Made by a program: the position numbers and the translations under genes. From Bdellovibrionales bacterium (GTDB lineage Bacteria; Bdellovibrionota; Bacteriovoracia; Bacteriovoracales; Bacteriovoracaceae): a DNA stretch of 8,894 nt. How positions within the stretch are numbered: the first letter of the stretch is position 1; every line of letters begins with the position of its first letter. The stretch is taken from contig DAOVTR010000047.1 of NCBI GenBank assembly GCA_030633015.1, positions 1 through 8,894 on the forward strand. Reading direction: 5' to 3'. This document shows positions 6,950-8,894 of this stretch, in pieces. The notes under the pieces are model-generated. The model was given only the letters and a program-made list of their open reading frames with translations. It searched no databases and had not been told where the DNA came from.

Positions 6950-8337
6950 TGTTTTCTCTTATAGAAAGAATTAATTTCGCTTACATCAGAAAAATATTTT
7001 TTATTTCCATTAACCTCTTGATACAGCTCATGACCTTTTCCTGCGATCACAACAACTTCATTTTCTCCTTGCGACCCAATTGCCTTTTTTATAGCAAGAG
7101 ATCTGTCTACAATAACATCATAATTATATCCGACAAGTCCTTTTTCAATCTCTTTAATTATTGCTAATGGAGGCTCACTTCTAGGATTGTCTGACGTTAA
7201 TGTAATAGTATCTGCAAATTTTTGTGCAACAGCTCCCATAAGCCGACGCTTTGATCTGTCTCTTAATCCTCCGCAACCAAAAACTAAACTAATTTTTGTT
7301 TTAGGAAATATTTTTTTTATGGCCAACAACAACTTTTCCAAAGCGTCAGGTGTATGAGCATAGTCTACAATATATTTTTTTTGATTTATTTCTATAATCT
7401 CAAATCTGCCATTAACAGGACTTATTTTAGCAAAATCAATTTCAATCTCTTTTGTATAAATCTCTCGAACTAACTTATAAGCTAAAGTAATATTTTCTAA
7501 ATTGAAATCAACTTTTAAAAAATCTGACATCTGATCTTTAGCACTAAACGAATCGACAATACTAACCTGTTTGGAATTAAGCTTTTCAATAATTTCAACT
7601 TGGCTTGATAAAACAAAACATTTACCTTGTGGAACTAAATATGACATTATTTTTGACTTTGACTTAAAATATTCCCCTAAGTTTTTATGATAATCCAGAT
7701 GATCTTGCGAAAAACTTGTCCAACAACAACAACACAGCTTTAAATCATACAATCTATTTTGATCTAAAGAGTGACTACTTATTTCAAGGAAGAAAACGTC
7801 AACATCCTTTCCATACGCACTAATTATCCTGCGCAAATCAATATAAGAGGGAGTCGTATTATTAAGCTCTTGTATAATTTTTCCTTTAAAATCACAAACA
7901 CCAAGAGTTCCGATCGACAAGGACTTAATTCCCACCTGATTTGCAATTTGTGTAGCAAGATTTACAACTGAAGATTTTCCATTGGTACCCGTAACTCCAA
8001 CAAGACGGCAGCAATCACCCTTTTCATAAATAAGATCCAACAATTCCTTTTGTAGTTTATAAAAGTCATTGTTTGCTACTACAACAATATTTTTATTCTT
8101 ATTAAAAGCTGGAATCATTCTATTAACAATCAAAACACCGTAATCTGAAAACTCTAATCTTTCTAAAAACACTCTTTCTGAATTAATATTGTCATATAAT
8201 TTATAAAAAATTACTTGAGACAGCTTTGCCCTTTGTAAGTCCGTATCTATTTCCAATATATTTAACGAATCAAAATCTACATTGTTAAAAAGAAGATTAT
8301 AGTTTTGAACAATGTTTTCAATTTCTTTACTGTTCAT
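6937..8337 (-). CDS. murE: UDP-N-acetylmuramoyl-tripeptide synthetase MurE, meso-DAP-adding type, divergent N-terminal domain
   Basis: MurE adds the third stem-peptide residue to UDP-MurNAc-L-Ala-D-Glu. The motif DNPRSEP (383-389) is the signature associated with meso-diaminopimelate specificity, so DAP-type peptidoglycan is likely. Other motifs: P-loop GTNGKSS (117-123), EISSHSLDQNR (185-195) with the catalytic Glu, DHLDYH (212-217), the probable carbamylated Lys227, FNLEN (278-282), NGRFE (309-313), VDYAHTPDALE (324-334), GCGGLRDRSKR (354-364) and AGKGHE (432-437). At 466 residues it is somewhat short. The shortfall and the divergence are in domain 1 (roughly residues 1-112), where the usual DSR and 'FVAxxG' elements are not recognisable. 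Residues 202-205 are four cysteines in a row. The ATG at 8337 overlaps the 3' end of the PBP gene by 11 nt and no clear Shine-Dalgarno is present, so coupling is likely. The stop is TAA, inside murF. Confidence 0.96.
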   Translation of the reverse strand: MNSKEIENIVQNYNLLFNNVDFDSLNILEIDTDLQRAKLSQVIFYKLYDNINSERVFLERLEFSDYGVLIVNRMIPAFNKNKNIVVVANNDFYKLQKELLDLIYEKGDCCRLVGVTGTNGKSSVVNLATQIANQVGIKSLSIGTLGVCDFKGKIIQELNNTTPSYIDLRRIISAYGKDVDVFFLEISSHSLDQNRLYDLKLCCCCWTSFSQDHLDYHKNLGEYFKSKSKIMSYLVPQGKCFVLSSQVEIIEKLNSKQVSIVDSFSAKDQMSDFLKVDFNLENITLAYKLVREIYTKEIEIDFAKISPVNGRFEIIEINQKKYIVDYAHTPDALEKLLLAIKKIFPKTKISLVFGCGGLRDRSKRRLMGAVAQKFADTITLTSDNPRSEPPLAIIKEIEKGLVGYNYDVIVDRSLAIKKAIGSQGENEVVVIAGKGHELYQEVNGNKKYFSDVSEINSFYKRKQCLN

Positions 8338-8894
8338 AATGAGGTGGACTAAACAACAGCTTTACAACTGAATTTTTACTAATTAATGTTCCCGCCTTTG
8401 GAATTTGAGATACAACAACGCCGATCCCTCTATCTCTTGATTTTAATTTCAGTTGCTTTATAATTTTTCTTGCAGACATTTTGTCTAGACCTACAAAATT
8501 AGGAATCTTGTTTTTATTTACAACCCTTGTTGACATCTGCTTTAGCTTAATTTTATCCATTGAATTTTTCGAAGGTTTTGTCTTTATTGCAAAGGTTGAA
8601 ATGTCTCTGTTTTTGTATAATAAATGTTGTGAAATCTTTTTAAATACAGGAGCGGCAATAACGCCTCCATAATATTTTTTACCTTTTGGATAATCAACAT
8701 AAACGTAAACGACAAACTTGTTCTGTATATTTAAAGGAAAACCTATAAACCCTGGAATATATCCCTCGTATCCTTCCCCTGGAATTGGTCTTTGAGCAGT
8801 ACTTGTTTTTCCTCCTATCGAAAAATGAGGTATTTTGGCATTTCCTCCTGTTCCATTTTCAACAGCTTGAACTAGCATTTGTTGTAACTCTTTA
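8327..8894 (-). CDS. ftsI: Division penicillin-binding protein (FtsI/SpoVD type) C-terminal part with PASTA domain (cut by window edge)
   Basis: This is the 3' end of a class B penicillin-binding protein, the transpeptidase that crosslinks septal peptidoglycan in the periplasm as partner of FtsW. About 188 codons are visible and the frame is open to the right edge; the ATG at 8878 is internal. The transpeptidase end is recognised by QQML, GTGGNA, the third active-site motif (8801-8809, here KTS rather than KTG, in the context IGGKTSTAQ), then YIPGFIGF, YVDYPKG and YYGGVIAAPVF. A linker leads to one PASTA domain (about 8345-8509) starting KIPNFVGL and containing VVVSQIPKAGTLI, ending nearly at the C-terminus. 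PASTA domains bind peptidoglycan or beta-lactam-like ligands in related proteins and are found on division PBPs of Firmicutes and several deltaproteobacterial lineages. The gene runs 11 nt into murE and ends with TAA. The SxxK and SxN motifs are outside the window, so completeness cannot be judged. Confidence 0.93.
   Translation of the reverse strand, partial: KELQQMLVQAVENGTGGNAKIPHFSIGGKTSTAQRPIPGEGYEGYIPGFIGFPLNIQNKFVVYVYVDYPKGKKYYGGVIAAPVFKKISQHLLYKNRDISTFAIKTKPSKNSMDKIKLKQMSTRVVNKNKIPNFVGLDKMSARKIIKQLKLKSRDRGIGVVVSQIPKAGTLISKNSVVKLLFSPPHYEQ

Noticed and set aside
450..8672. Plus-strand reading frames of 60-85 codons (for example 450-680, 1424-1675, 8481-8672) and short minus-strand frames inside murC and ftsW
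   Set aside because: All lie antisense to, or in alternative frames of, well-supported genes. Their translations show no recognisable motifs and no convincing start context.
8876..8878. ATG at 8878 as the start of a short PASTA protein
   Set aside because: The frame is open upstream to the window edge and the preceding residues (KELQQ) continue the transpeptidase pattern, so this is an internal Met of a truncated PBP.

Overview
This window is one continuous stretch of a cell-division and cell-wall (dcw) gene cluster. All genes are on the minus strand, so it is transcribed from high to low coordinates. In transcription order it holds: the C-terminal end of a PASTA-bearing division penicillin-binding protein (FtsI/SpoVD type, cut by the right edge), murE, murF, mraY, murD, ftsW (interrupted by an in-frame stop), murC, and the N-terminal half of murB (cut by the left edge). 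Spacing is operon-like throughout: overlaps of 11, 13 and 4 nt at pbp/murE, murE/murF and murC/murB, and gaps of 39, 13, 20 and 15 nt at murF/mraY, mraY/murD, murD/ftsW and ftsW/murC. There is no gene-free stretch longer than 40 nt. I see no RNA gene, mobile element, CRISPR array or terminator.

The products cover most of one pathway. MurB reduces UDP-GlcNAc-enolpyruvate to UDP-MurNAc. MurC, MurD, MurE and MurF then add L-Ala, D-Glu, meso-diaminopimelate and D-Ala-D-Ala. MraY transfers the product to undecaprenyl phosphate at the membrane. FtsW and the PBP form the SEDS glycosyltransferase/transpeptidase pair that polymerises and crosslinks septal peptidoglycan. MurG, which normally sits between ftsW and murC, is not here.

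The organism is probably an AT-rich Gram-negative bacterium. The DNPR motif of MurE indicates meso-DAP peptidoglycan. A PASTA domain on the division PBP and murB directly after murC are compatible with Deltaproteobacteria in the old sense, for example Bdellovibrionota/Bacteriovoracia. That placement is inference from general family resemblance, not from a search.

I do not see a new biological system. The region is a familiar operon with several real oddities: (1) a TAA at codon 60 of an otherwise well-preserved ftsW, at a place where a glutamine is expected; (2) a MurD whose P-loop lysine is arginine and whose usually invariant DH histidine is tyrosine, while MurC, MurE and MurF beside it are canonical at these positions; (3) KTS instead of KTG in the PBP active site; (4) no murG; (5) a MurE whose N-terminal UDP-binding domain is barely recognisable; (6) a perfect 9-nt Shine-Dalgarno sequence inside ftsW shortly before the premature stop. 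UAA is used as an ordinary terminator by four neighbouring genes, so recoding of UAA is not a good explanation for the ftsW stop.
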